Of a DNA stretch of 64,000 nt, positions 1-10,084 are shown in pieces. The position numbers and the translations under genes were made by a program. This DNA is from Antilocapra americana (Eukaryota; Chordata; Mammalia; Artiodactyla; Antilocapridae), in contig ML660774.1 of the NCBI GenBank assembly GCA_007570785.1, forward strand, positions 15,514,888 through 15,578,887, read 5' to 3'. Position 1 is the stretch's first letter, and every line of letters begins with the position of its first letter. The notes beneath the pieces are model-generated. The model was given only the letters and a program-made list of their open reading frames with translations. It searched no databases and was not told the origin of the DNA.

Positions 1-192
1 TACTGATGTTTTCTCAGTAAGGAAAATTGTCACCGGGCTTTTTGGACCATCATTCAAACTGCACATTTATGAAGAGGCCCACCAGGAAGCATCTATGTGC
101 AGGCCATAGAATCAGGGTAGTCAAGGGATGTAAAATTTGGGGGATATTACATTGCAAACCACTTTCGTTAAAGGACTGGATTAAGAGTGGTA

Positions 193-529
193 TAATTTTC
201 GCTACAGGCTTCTTTCATAGCTCAGTTGGTAAAGAATCCACTTGCAATGCAGGAGACCCTGGTCCCATTCCTGGGTTGGGAATATCTGCTGGAGAAGGGA
301 TAGGCTACCCACTCCAGTATTCTTGGGTTTCCCTTGTGGCTCAGCTGGTAAAGAATCCCATCTGCAATGCTGGAGACCTGGGTTTGATCCCTGGGTTGGG
401 AAGATCCCCTGGAGAAGGGAAAGGCTACCCACTCCAGTATTCTGGCTTGGAGAATTGCATTGACTATACAGTCCATGGGGTCGCAAAGAGTCAGACACGA
501 CTGAGTGACTTTCACTAATTTTAGCTACA
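193..529 (+). mobile_element. Bov-A2/Bov-tA-type SINE with two heads, with TSD
   Basis: Two tRNA-like heads lie in tandem, each with a 'GCTCAG..GGTAAAGAATC' start (from about 207 and 334) followed by the 'CTGGGTTGGGAA' block. Only the second is followed by the BovB-like tail that ends in a 'GACTGAGTGACTTT' type sequence. The flanks TAATTTTCGCTACA (193-206) and TAATTTTAGCTACA (516-529) match at 13 of 14 positions, so the whole dimer went in as one unit of about 309 bp. The Bov-A/Bov-tA family is known as a non-coding ruminant SINE mobilised by BovB; the exact subfamily is not assigned. Confidence 0.9.
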
Positions 530-1214
530 TAAACCAATAGTTAAGATGGCTAAGAAATCCTCCAGTTGAGCTGAGCTTTTTCTTTGTTTTCTTTCTCCTT
601 TCATCTTCTCCTTCCTCCCTCCCTTCTTTCCTTGTCTGTAGAAAGGAATAAACAAGACCACATTGCTATGTTGTGTTGGGAGCTGTATACATTCAGCTGG
701 GTCATAACCTTTTTGTTATTTTGATACAATTATTTCATTAGAAAGTGACATATTATTCCTAGTTGATTTCTCTGATCAATATTTGTATTAAATCAATAGA
801 CGAGATTAAATCAAGGTGAACTGAATAGATTTGTAATCCTTTAAATGCAATCATTCATTTCTAAATCGAATTCCAGTGACAAGCCTAGGCTTGAGTCATC
901 TTTCTGCTCTGATAGGAAAGTTTTGTACTAGGCAGGACCCACCTCTTGACAAAGAGGACATAGTACTTTCAGGCTTTGACGTCAGGAGAGGAGTCAGTGA
1001 AGGCAGACTAGCTCTCTACAGCGTGCATAAGCAGTGAGAATTGCTTGAGAGATGGAGGAGGACATTTAGAAGAGTCTTTCTTTCCTTTTCCCACACACTC
1101 TATAAATGGATAGGCACATACACCTTGGTAAAGAGTCCCCAGCTGGTAAATGAAAAATCTGCACACAAATGACCAGCCCCTACAGGCTAGAAGGAACAGC
1201 TCAAAAAGGGTGAC
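530..1214. other. No recognised feature
   Basis: Mostly AT-rich unique sequence with a pyrimidine-rich run near 575-640. I see no gene, RNA or confidently named repeat. Confidence 0.5.
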
Positions 1215-1511
1215 CTTAAAGGAAATCAGTCCTGAATATTCATTGGAAGGACTGATGCTGAAGCTGAAGCTCCAGTACTTTCGCTGCCTGATGTGATGAA
1301 CTGACTCATTTGAAAAGACCCTGATGTTGGGAAAGATTGAAGGCTGGAGGAGAAGGGGATGACAGAGGATGAGATGGCTGGATGGCATCACTAACTCGAT
1401 GGACATGAGTTTGAGCAAGCTCTGGGAGTTGGTGATGGACAGGGAAGCCTGGAGTGCTGCAGTCCTTGGGATTGCAAAGAGTCAGACACGATTGAGCGAC
1501 TGAACTGGACT
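1215..1511 (+). mobile_element. BovB LINE, 5'-truncated 3' end
   Basis: This matches the 3' end of BovB: the 'CAGTCCTGAATATTCATTGG' block, then 'GATGAGATGGCTGGATGGCATC', the 'GACAGGGAAGCCTGG' block and the terminal 'GAGCGACTGAACTGGACT'. It encodes only the worn extreme C-terminal part of the BovB reverse-transcriptase protein and the 3' end, with in-frame breaks. No TSD was evident. Confidence 0.93.
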
Positions 1512-3514
1512 GTGCTTGAGGGGCGTGAGGTGGGTTGGGCCAGAGAGGACCCACCTCCCAGCCCTAAGATGGAAGGTGTAACTCCACTATACAGTCATTA
1601 ACACAGTCGTTTAAAAATTCTAAAAATAATAAAAATTTTAGAATAACATCTGGTTAAGATCCTTTGTAGGAGGAAATTCTGATTTGCAGGCAGGTCACGT
1701 AGTGAAACAAGGTGGTGAGTGACTCTGGAGCATGGCAGCAGTAGGTTGGGGGGCAGCAGCGGGTGGAGGATACTGTTTGCACGCTGGGAGGAGGGCCGTT
1801 CAGCACCTGATGGGAGCCCTGCAGCTCGGGAACCGACCAGAGAGAATTGAATGGCTTCATCTGGAAATCATACTACACGCCTTGTGACTACGTTTTTTAA
1901 GAAGTAAATTCTAAGTTCCAGCAATAATCTTTATTGAGTCAAAGTATTGGCTAATTATTTGTGGTTTTGTCTCCAGATTCCTGCCAACAATTTAATGTTG
2001 ATTTTTGCCATCTGTCACTTAGCTGTGTGTCTCTCAGATTTGTTTCAACTACATGATTGCTTACTATGTACATATCCAAATCACAAATAAAGATGTTAAA
2101 CAGGGCAGATCAAAGATGAGAACAGTGTGGTGCTTTGAAACTACTTCTGTAGTTTATAAGCCTTAGAATTTTGGAGATAAATGGATTTTTCAGAATATCT
2201 CATGAAGCATTCATATTGATGAGAAACAGAGACCTGGAAAGTGGGTTGAATGGTTCAAGGACACACAACTGGTTTTTCATTTATTCAAGAATTGTGTGAG
2301 TGTGTGTGGTTGTTGTTTAACCCATTATTATATGAACTCACTTTTAGTAGAAGAGTCCAGATTCTCCCCTGACTCCAAGACCACTACTCTTTTCCGCTAA
2401 TTCTTTTGACAAAGACTCATGAATCATCACTGCTGAATACAAATATTTATTATGTAACTCTCATCTATCTGCAGGGATCTCATGGGGTAGTCTATTAAGT
2501 ACTCTGCTAATATTAATGTAAATTTGACTGAGCCTTCTCCTGCCCTAATGAATAAATGGTTTTGTGGATTTAACTTGGCATTGCTTGTATGAAAATTAAT
2601 AAAGAAGAACTTCACCACAACGGAGTCTGGAGGGCAGAAGAGGGAGCTCTCATGCATGTAGATATGCACAAGGCCAGCATGTATTCCAGCAGGAAGAGGT
2701 GCACCTCGCCTTTCTAGAAGGAAGTGAACACTGCACCACCAGCAGGAGGAAGAAAGATTTTTCTCCTAGTTTAGCACCAGCGCAGCCACTGAACTTCACA
2801 CTTCCACTCTCATCCGATGAACTTCTTGTTTAGACATCCCTTCCCTATTTCCCCTTCTCTAGAGTTTCCTTCCTTTTGCTTTACTGATTTGTATGTGGTT
2901 CTCCATAGTAGCACATTGCAGTTCCTTGCTGCTCTCAAGTAAACCTGTTTTGTAGGTAAAATAACTGGCTTTTTTGTTGTCTTTAGATTAACTCTTGTGT
3001 TTTAGTGAGCATGTTTATTCACTCCATCCCTCTTCATCTTCCATGCTCTTCTATTCACCCAACTTAGGAAATCTTACCCATTGTGATGACTCCCACATAC
3101 ATATCATCAATTCCTGTCCTCCCTTAAACTTTCAAACTTTTCTCTTCCCATGTATAGTGCAGACCTCAAACTCAACATATTGAAAACCAAATTCATTGTC
3201 TCTTCTTTGTCAGTTCCGTTTCTTGTCCTGAACTGAATAGTAGACATTTCTTGTCTACTATTTCCTATTCTGTTCCTCCTCAAATTATCTTGATTCTGCC
3301 TCCAAACTCTTTCAGTTTAGATGCTCATTTTATCTTGTTTTGATAGCCACAATAGCATCTTAACCAGTTTCCAAGTTTCCACACCTCTGATACTCCCTCT
3401 GGAGTATTCTTTCTACAACATCCATCCATTTTTTTTTTTTTTACCAAACTGGGCAGCTGTGAAATATTATTTTGCAGTATCCTAAAATATTTTCCATGGA
3501 AAAAAGTTGCTTAT
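1512..3514. other. Unique or unrecognised sequence
   Basis: No repeat or gene could be named here. Short open frames (for example 1654-1860 on the minus strand and 2995-3183 on the plus strand) show no domain or conserved motif. A poly-T tract lies at about 3431-3442. A weak CTCF-like string CCAGCAGGAGGA is at 2739-2750. Confidence 0.5.
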
Positions 3515-4161
3515 TGTGGTAGGCAGAATTTTAAAATGGGTCTTCAAGATTCCTGGTTCCTCAATCAAAGAGTCATTATTGCTGTGAAGCGATTTTGTAG
3601 ATGTAATTAAAGGCCCAAATTGATTGACTTTAAAATGGAAAATTTATCCTGATGGGCCTAACCTAACCTATGAGCCCTATGGTCAGAGACAGGAAAACAG
3701 AGAAATGTGCCCTGGCTTGCTTCAGTTCAGTTCCGTCACTCAGTCGTGTCCAGCTCTTTGCGACCCCATGGACTGCAGCATGCCAGGCTTCCCTGGCTAG
3801 CTTAGAAGAAAGCAACCTCCCCCCCACCCACCCATGCTGTGAACTGTGAGTGAGGCAGCAGGGTCCATAGCCAGCAAGGAAATGACATCAGTTCTGCAAC
3901 AGCAAAGAGGCAAAGAACTGAATTCTGCCAACAATATTAAAGTTTGGTGGTGGATTCCCCTCTCCTCCCCCACCCCGGCCCCACAGAGCCTCCAGATGAG
4001 AATTTAACTTGGGCAACACATTGATATTAACCTTGTTAAACTTCAGCAGGGAACCTAGTTGTGCCATGTCAGACTTCCGACGCAGAGACTGTGAGCTAAT
4101 AAATAGACTAATTTTCTAAAACTGAGATATTTTGTTACACAGAAATAGAAAAATAATACAC
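3515..4161 (+). mobile_element. MLT1-like MaLR solo LTR, interrupted by a BovB tail
   Basis: The left end 'TGTGGTAGGCAGAATT', the 'TTTTGTAGATGTAATTAA' block, the 'AGAGCCTCCAGATGAGAA' block, the 'AGACTTCCGACGCAGAGACTGTGAG' region with 'AATAAATA', and the right end 'TTTGTTACACAGAAATAG' followed by 'AATAATACACA' fit an ancient mammalian MLT1-type LTR as I remember the family. No internal retroviral genes are present, so it is a solo LTR. The family is assigned from memory and should be treated as probable. Confidence 0.6.
3723..3790 (-). mobile_element. Short BovB 3' tail with TSD inside the LTR
   Basis: This 68-bp piece is the reverse complement of the BovB 3' terminus ('CAGTCGTGTCCAGCTCTTTG', 'GCGACCCCATGGACTGCAGC'). 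The flanks CCCTGGCTTGCTT (3710-3722) and CCCTGGCTAGCTT (3791-3803) differ by one base and form a TSD. It is therefore a very short, severely 5'-truncated retrotransposition product, younger than the host LTR. Confidence 0.85.
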
Positions 4162-4249
4162 ATACTTAATTATATTTTGGAAATACTGTGCTAAACCAAG
4201 TTAAGCTTCTTTATTTTAAGAATTCTCAAGTGTGGGGAGTACAAATGAG

Positions 4250-4452
4250 TATAGAGATTAACATATACAAACTACCGTATAAAAATAGATAAGCCACAAA
4301 GATTTAGTGTGTAGCACAGGGAATTATACCCAATATCTTGTAATAACTTATAATGGATTATAATCTGCAATAAAGATGAGAATTACTATTTGATACACCT
4401 AAAATTTACACATTATTGTTAGTCAACTATACTTCAATTAAAAAGTTAAAAA
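4250..4452 (+). mobile_element. L1 3' end (artiodactyl type)
   Basis: The block 'GTAGCACAGGGAATTATACC', 'CAATATCTTGTAATAACTTA' and 'AGTCAACTATACTTCAATTA' followed by an A-rich tail is the L1 3' UTR seen in artiodactyls, sense orientation. It is non-coding. Confidence 0.85.
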
Positions 4453-4454
4453 AT

Positions 4455-6603
4455 AAAGTGCAGGGTACAAATATCCTTGCACATCCTCCTTTGAATGCCA
4501 AAAAAAAGAATTATCAAGTGTATATTTTGTTCATTAGAGTTTTTATGACTCTCCAAGAGATATGTTGTGATATATTTCCCAAACCATGTTGACTGCAGGA
4601 ATTGGTGAGAGACATTGTTATACAAACACCAGTTTGGGGAGCTTCTCTCATAATCATTTTGTGTCCTTTAAAATCTGTGATAGCTTGCTGTCATTTGCCC
4701 CCAAATGTTCAAATATCCTAATTTGGTTTTTGGGGACTGGCATGCTGTGATCCTAACCTCTATTTCCAGCATCATTCCCCTCATTTTCCCACATCCAGCT
4801 TGGCTCACTCTTGCATACCAAGTCACAATAGTTCAGGGCTTTGACTTTTCATGTATCTCATTTTTTTGAGACACACACCTCCCTTTTGTGACAGGTCCCT
4901 GCCCACCTTCCTCACAGGCAAGTATATTTGCTGTGCCTTGTAAACTGCCATTGTAACTTTGTGTGTAGGGCTCTTAGGTCCCATGTCATATTACATGGCA
5001 GTCACAGTTCACCTCCTCTTACCTGATTGTGAACTACTTGAGAAAAGGGACTGTATTTTATTCATCTCAATATTCTTCATGATAGAAGTGGACTTTAGGC
5101 TTCATCTTCTGAAGTCTCTTGATAGCTTATTCTTTCCATATAAAAATTGGGGTGATGTTATCTTGTCTTTAATCTTCAATCTCTTTTTTTCTTGAATTAA
5201 ATTTTCAACTTTTCTTGCATATGACCAATTATGAGAAATAGAGTAGGGAAAGCATGAGAAATATAAAGAGGACTATTAATGCAATCCTAGGGAATAAGAA
5301 TGAGCAAAGGTTCAGTATGTGAAGAAGAGTTCCTGAAACTGAAAATCTAGCTACTCCTTGACCTTTCAGAATCAGTTTAAAAATTGAATACCATTCCCTT
5401 TTTCAGACCCCAACCCTGTTTTCTCTCATCTCTCCCTTCCCAGGGGCCACACATAACTTTCACTTCATTCTAAACTGAAGCCATCCTCACTGCCTGTCCA
5501 CACGTGTCACCCAATTATGAGTGTTCGACTTGTTCCTAGTAGGAATCAGTACCTTCTGTATCTATGCTTAGAAAATTCTGACAGGCAGTGTTAAAGCAAC
5601 ATCAAGCAAGCAGTAAAGGTACAATGTTAAAACAGTTTTCTTCCACTCTGTTTTTCTACCTTGGGGTGTTATTTTAAACACTTATCTAATGTAGACACTG
5701 GTGGTACCTAACAAATATTCCTCCCCTGTCTGTCTTCTATCCCTTCCCCCTTCTTTTGGATGAACAAATATCCATCCACGTGTCACATTTCCCTTGCAGT
5801 TAAGTTGAGCTCAGAGTCTGCCCATTCAAATCTGGGGAAAAGTAAAGCAAGCCACGTTAAGTCTTGGTATATGAAAGATCCCATACATTCTTTTTACCCT
5901 CTTTCCCCCTGTTACAGTGCCCTTGGAGCCCTCCATGCCCCAGATGATGTCATTTCAAAATAGAGGACAGACAGCTGGTCTACCTCACTTTGTATGATAC
6001 TGTTATTACATTAAATCTCTGAAGTTTCAGTGTTCAGTCATTCACGTGGCAGAGTGGAGCCTTCCTCTAGTTTAGCCTGTTAAACATTTAAAACTTGAAA
6101 ATAGTCCATAAAAATGTACTGGCTGCAAATATGTAAATGAAAATAAAAGATGAATTTGAGAGAAGTCAGCCAGGAATCTCCACAGTTTTTTTTCTTTTTC
6201 TCCCAAGCAAAGCTTTGTTGTTAAGATTTAAATGCTAAGCAAATGCTGTAAGTGCTTAAGTTATAATTAAAGTAATCGGAAGGAAATAAATTTCCCATGC
6301 ACAGATGTAATTTTATCCAAGAACTAGATTGTATCCCTCCAAGTTTTCTTTTGGAATTCTTAATTATAGAGATTACTAGCTCAAGGAACAGGAGGTTAAA
6401 CATCTGCTTCCTAAAATGAAGCCAAGGCATGAGACAAATAGGGTGAATCATATACTAAAAGGAAAGAATGAGAGGCTAAAATTAGACATCACCACCAGCG
6501 GCTGATACCATTTCTAATTAAACAGTCTTATATCAAGAGCTTGATGAAAGGAATAGGGTTAGATATTGAGGGAAGCTTGAAGAGAGGCCTTCTCAAGCCT
6601 TCT
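4455..6603. other. Unique or unrecognised sequence
   Basis: No transposon or gene was recognised. Open frames at 4959-5195 (+), 5760-5963 (+) and 6221-6451 (-) are short, have no recognised motif and lie in AT-rich sequence; they are most likely chance frames. Confidence 0.5.
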
Positions 6604-6617
6604 TCAGTCAGTTCAGT

Positions 6618-7978
6618 TCAGTCGCTCAGTCGTGTCTGACTCTTTGCGACCCCTTGAACTGCAGCACGCCAGGCCTCCCTGTCCATCCCCAACTCCCGGA
6701 GTCCACCCAAACCCATGTCCATCAAGTCGGTGATGCCATCCAGCCATCTCATCCTCTGTTCTCCTCTTTTCCTCCTGCCCTCAATCCTTCCCAGCATCAG
6801 GGTCTTTTCTAGTGAGTCAACTCTTCCAATGAGGTAGCCAAAGTATTGGAGTTTCAGCTTCAACATCAGTCCTTACAATGAACACCCAAGACTGATCTCC
6901 TTTAGGATGGACTGGTTGGATCTCCTTGCAGTCCAAGGGACTCTCAAGAGTCTTCTCCAACACCACAGTTCAAAAGCATCAATTCTTCGGTGCTCAGCTT
7001 TTTTCACTGTCCAACTCTCACATCCATACATGACTACTGGAAAAACCATAGCCTTGGCTTGACAGACCTTTGTTGGCAAAGTAATGTCTCTGCTTTTCAA
7101 TATGCTATCCCAGGTTGGCCATAACTTTCCTTCCAAGGAGTAGGCGTCTTTTGATTTCATGGCTGCAATCACCATCTGCAGTGATTTTGGAGCCCAAAAA
7201 TATAAAGTCTGACACTGTTTCCACTGTTTCCCCATCTATTTCCTATGAAGTAATGGGACCAGATGCCATGATCTTAGTTTTCTGAATGTTGAGCCTTAAG
7301 CCAACTTTTTCACTCTCCTCTTTCACGTCCAGCAAGAGGCTTTTTAGGTCCTCTTCACTTTCTGCCATAAGGGTGGTGTCATCTGCATATCTGAGGTTAT
7401 TAATATTTCTCCCGGCAATCTTGGTTCCAGCTTGTGCTTCTTGCAGCCCAGCGTTTCTCATGATGTACTCTGCATATAAGTTAAATAAACAGGGTTAAAT
7501 AAGTTAAATAAGTTAAATAACCCTGCATACAGGTTTCTCAAGAGACAAGTCAGATGGTCTGGTATTCCCATCTCTTTAAGAATTTTCCACAGTTTATTGT
7601 GATCCACACANNNNNNNNNNNNNNNNNNNNNNNNNNNNNNNNNNNNNNNNNNNNNNNNNNNNNNNNNNNNNNNNNNNNNNNNNNNNNNNNNNNNNNNNNN
7701 NNNNNNNNNNTGTTGGGAATTTGATCTCTGGTTCCTCTGCCTTTTCTAAAACCAGCTTGAACATCTGGAAGTTCACGGTTCACATATTGCTGAAGCCTGG
7801 CTTGGAGAATTTTGAGCATTACTTTACCAGCATGTGAAATGAGTGCAATTGTGTGGTAGTTTGAGCATTCTTTGGCATTGCCTTTCTTTGGGATAGGAAT
7901 GTAAACTGACCTTTTCCAGTCCTGTGGCCATTGCTGAGTTTTCCAAAGTTGCTGGCATATTGAGTGCAGCACTTTCAC
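6618..7978 (-). pseudogene. Broken BovB reverse-transcriptase ORF
   Basis: Read on the minus strand, the pieces 7550-7978, 7243-7461, 6873-7235 and 6618-6866 follow the BovB ORF2 order. The piece at 7243-7461 carries the reverse-transcriptase active-site motif YADD (in 'NLRYADDTTLMAE'), and 7550-7978 carries the 'QAGFRKGRGTRDQI' segment. Frameshifts, stops, a local deletion and the assembly gap disrupt it. It cannot make a working enzyme as assembled. Confidence 0.9.
7611..7710. other. Assembly gap of exactly 100 N
   Basis: Exactly 100 unknown bases, the usual placeholder for a gap of unknown size. The flanks are contiguous in BovB: in the intact copy at 21.9 kb the matching interval is 21941-22019, i.e. 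79 bp. The true missing length is therefore probably near 80 bp. Confidence 0.97.
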
Positions 7979-8112
7979 AGCATTATCTTTTAGGATTTGA
8001 AATAGCTCAACTGGAATTCCATCACCTCCACTAGCTTTATTTGTAGCAACTCACATTTATAGATGGGAGTGTACTTTGTCCTTAGATCCTTCTGCCCCCT
8101 GTGTATTAAGAC

Positions 8113-8477
8113 CCTTCAGATGTGTCTGACTCTTTGCAACTCCATTGATTTTAGCCCACCAGGCTCCTCTGTCCATGGCATTCTCTAGGCACGAATACTG
8201 GAGTGGGTTCCCATGCCCTCTTTCAGGGGATCTTCTCTACCGAGGGATTGAACTCGAGTCTCTTATGTCTCCTGCATTGGCTCAGACAATAATCTGCCTT
8301 CAATGTGGGAGACCTGGGTTCAGTCCCTGGGTTGGAAAAACCTCCTGGAGAAGGGAATGGCAACCTAATCCAGTATTCTTGCCTGGAGAATTCCATGAGC
8401 AGAGGAGCCTAGCAGGCACAGTCCACAGGGTTGACTAAGCACAATTATTTTTACTGCTAGCGCCACCTGGGAAGCCC
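8113..8477 (-). mobile_element. Bov-tA SINE, antisense, split by a sense SINE
   Basis: 8113-8280 matches the antisense Bov-tA tail and body ('CCACCAGGCTCCTCTGTCC', 'GGGATTGAACTCGAGTCTC'). The missing antisense head resumes at about 8452-8477 ('TACTGCTAGCGCCACCTGG', 'GAAGCCC'). The intervening piece is a sense SINE, so this is an older element interrupted by a younger one. Confidence 0.8.
8281..8445 (+). mobile_element. Bov-tA SINE, sense, nested in the antisense copy
   Basis: Starts at 'CTCAGACAATAATCTGCC' (slightly 5'-truncated head), then 'GAGACCTGGGTTCAGTCCC' (B box), 'GAAGGGAATGGCAACC' and 'AGAGGAGCCTAGCAGGC', ending near 'GACTAAGCAC'. It forms a head-to-head inverted pair with the flanking antisense SINE. 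Confidence 0.85.
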
Positions 8478-8604
8478 TTACACCTACCTGAAATGTCTGT
8501 GTTTATCCTTTTGGTAATAAAAGTAATGCAAGTTAAAGTTCTTTTGATTTAATTTCTGTTAAGTTTTTATATTAGATTTTTGTTGAAGAGTTTATTTAAA
8601 TATT

Positions 8605-8960
8605 CGATTTTTTTTACTATGTGTAAAATAAGGATATATGATACAGCATAGGGAATATAGCCAATATTTTACAATAACTTGATTTTTTTATTTTTTAATA
8701 CTTTTTTTTTAATGTGGACCACTTTTAAAGTCTTTGTTAAGTTTGTTACAATATTGCTTCTGTTTAATGTTTCAGTTTTTTGTCTGAGAGGCAAAAAACC
8801 TTAGCTCCCCGACCAGGCATCAAACCCACACCCCCTGCATTGGAAGGTGAAGTCTTAACCACTGGACCGCCTGGGAAGTCCTACAATAACTTTAAATGAA
8901 ATATAGTCTATAGAAATATGGGATCACTTGCTTTACACCTGAAATTAATGTAATTGGTAT
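8605..8960 (+). mobile_element. L1 3' end split by a CHR SINE
   Basis: The left part (8605-8670: 'ATACAGCATAGGGAATATAG', 'CCAATATTTT') and right part (8882-8960: 'TTTACACCTGAAATTAATG') form one sense L1 3' UTR. A CHR SINE sits between them with a duplicated target. Confidence 0.8.
8681..8881 (-). mobile_element. CHR-type SINE with perfect 11-bp TSD
   Basis: Antisense CHR element: T-rich start, the reverse of the 'AAATTCAATAAAGACTTT' 3' region in decayed form, 'CCGACCAGGCATCAAACCC' (B box on the other strand) and the terminal 'GGACCGCCTGGGAAGTC'. The TSD TACAATAACTT is perfect at 8670-8680 and 8882-8892. CHR SINEs are known as tRNA-derived repeats shared by cetaceans, hippos and ruminants. 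Confidence 0.92.
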
Positions 8961-9126
8961 AAAAGTATATGCCAATGAAATATATAAATACCAATTAAGT
9001 ATAAATAAATTTAATGATGGAGTTAAATATAAGTAAATTTATACCAATGAAATATAAATTAATATATTAATTTATCAAATAAATATACCAATTAAATATA
9101 AATAAATTTATTATAATATAAATATA
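8961..9126. repeat. AT-rich sequence with diverged direct duplication
   Basis: The phrases 'ACCAATTAA', 'ATAAATAAATTTA' and 'TTTAATGATGGAGTT' recur (near 8990-9024 and 9086-9143), giving a roughly 110-120 bp imperfect direct repeat in very AT-rich DNA. The younger Bov-A SINE used the second 'ATTTAATGAT' as target. Confidence 0.6.
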
Positions 9127-9364
9127 TTTAATGATGGAGTTTCCCTGGTGGGTAAGTTGTAAAGAATCTTCCTGCCATTGCAGGAGACACATGTTTGATC
9201 CCTGGGTTGGGAAGATCCCCTGGAGAAGGAAATGGCAATCCACTCCAGTATTCTTGCCTGGGAAATCCCATGGACAGGGGAGCCTGGCAGGCTACAGTCT
9301 ATGAGATTGCAAAGAGTTGGACACAACTTAGTGACCAAACAACAACAACAACAAATTTAATGAT
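9127..9364 (+). mobile_element. Bov-A2-type SINE with 10-bp TSD
   Basis: The element at 9137-9354 has head 'GTTTCCCTGGTGGGTAAG', B box 'GTTTGATCCC', the 'GGGAAATCCCATGGACAGG' body and an 'ACAACAACAACAACAA' tail. The perfect TSD ATTTAATGAT lies at 9127-9136 and 9355-9364. Confidence 0.95.
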
Positions 9365-9648
9365 AAATACCAGATGGTTTCAAATGCTAGAATATTTGCA
9401 GGGTTGTATAACGTGTCTGTTCTGTGTCTTTTGGATGACAGTCAGTCATGTGCGGCTGCAAGAGGGGAAGCACGAGAGGCTCAGGGAGTTGGACCTGCAT
9501 GGTTCTCATGGGTCCTCAGTATGGGAAGCTCAGCAGGTGAAGCAGGGCCAGGTGGGGACGCCTCAGGATGTCGGGAGACAGAGCAAAGGAAAACCAAGAC
9601 CAGAGCCTGTCCTGGGCGTCCCAAGAAAGGCAGGACAGGGGAAACAGT
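9365..9648. other. Unique, moderately GC-rich sequence
   Basis: No repeat named. Overlapping short open frames on both strands here share composition rather than any recognisable domain; they continue into the neighbouring SINE, which argues against a gene. Confidence 0.5.
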
Positions 9649-9881
9649 TTGCAATTGACTGTTGCTGCTTAGTCTCTTCAGTCGTGTCCGACTCTGTGTG
9701 ACCCCATGGACTGTAGCCTGCCAGGTTCCTCTGTCCATGGGATTCTCCAGGCAGGAATACTGGACTGGCTTGCCATGCCCTCTTCCAGGGATCTTTGCCC
9801 CCCAGGGATTGAACTCAGGTCTCCTGCATTGCAGACAAATTCTTTACCGCAGAGCCACCAGGGAAGCCCTTGCAATTGGCT
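9649..9881 (-). mobile_element. Bov-tA SINE, antisense, with TSD
   Basis: The element at 9661-9869 reads antisense from the 'TCGTGTCCGACTCTGTGTG' tail to the head 'GCAGAGCCACCAGGGAAGCC'. The TSD TTGCAATTGACT/TTGCAATTGGCT (9649-9660, 9870-9881) matches at 11 of 12 bases. Confidence 0.94.
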
Positions 9882-10084
9882 AGTTCTTCAGGCTCTAAAC
9901 TACATGGGTGGTCCCAGATACCAGGTACCTGGCACTGGAATGATTGAGGCAGGGGAATATTACCTCCTGGGGTGCCCAGGCCAGAGAATGGAAGTGTGGC
10001 TCTGGATTGCTTAGTTTACACATCAGAGACTCGCTGGGCTAAGCCCTGTCCTGTCTCAGAGGAGTGGCCAGATCAGGGAGAGCA

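Larger units (their letters stand above)
6604..8047 (-). mobile_element. BovB LINE, 1.4-kb antisense copy with assembly gap
   Basis: The left edge is the BovB 3' terminus ('CAGTTCAGTTCAGTCGCTCA'), and the copy runs right through the reverse-transcriptase coding part to about 8047, where it is 5'-truncated. A 100-N gap (7611-7710) lies inside. Near 7490-7525 the expected segment between the 'AAATAAACAGGG' and 'CCTGCATACAGGTTTCTCAAGAG' blocks is missing and replaced by three copies of a TTAAATAAG-like unit. No clear TSD was found, so the right end may be a later break. Confidence 0.95.

Noticed and set aside
207..515. True tRNA genes at the many A-box/B-box heads
   Set aside because: The heads are SINE promoters; no cloverleaf with an intact anticodon arm and acceptor stem is present.
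3515..4161. LTR as part of a provirus with retroviral genes
   Set aside because: No internal gag, pol or env sequence adjoins it and no partner LTR is present; it is a solo relic.
7243..7461. BovB reverse transcriptase with YADD as a working or domesticated gene
   Set aside because: The frame is broken on both sides, the rest of ORF2 is frameshifted, and the copy contains a deletion and an assembly gap.
9195..9701. 168-codon plus-strand frame
   Set aside because: Its first third is the Bov-A2 SINE and its last part enters the antisense Bov-tA; no family is recognised in the middle.
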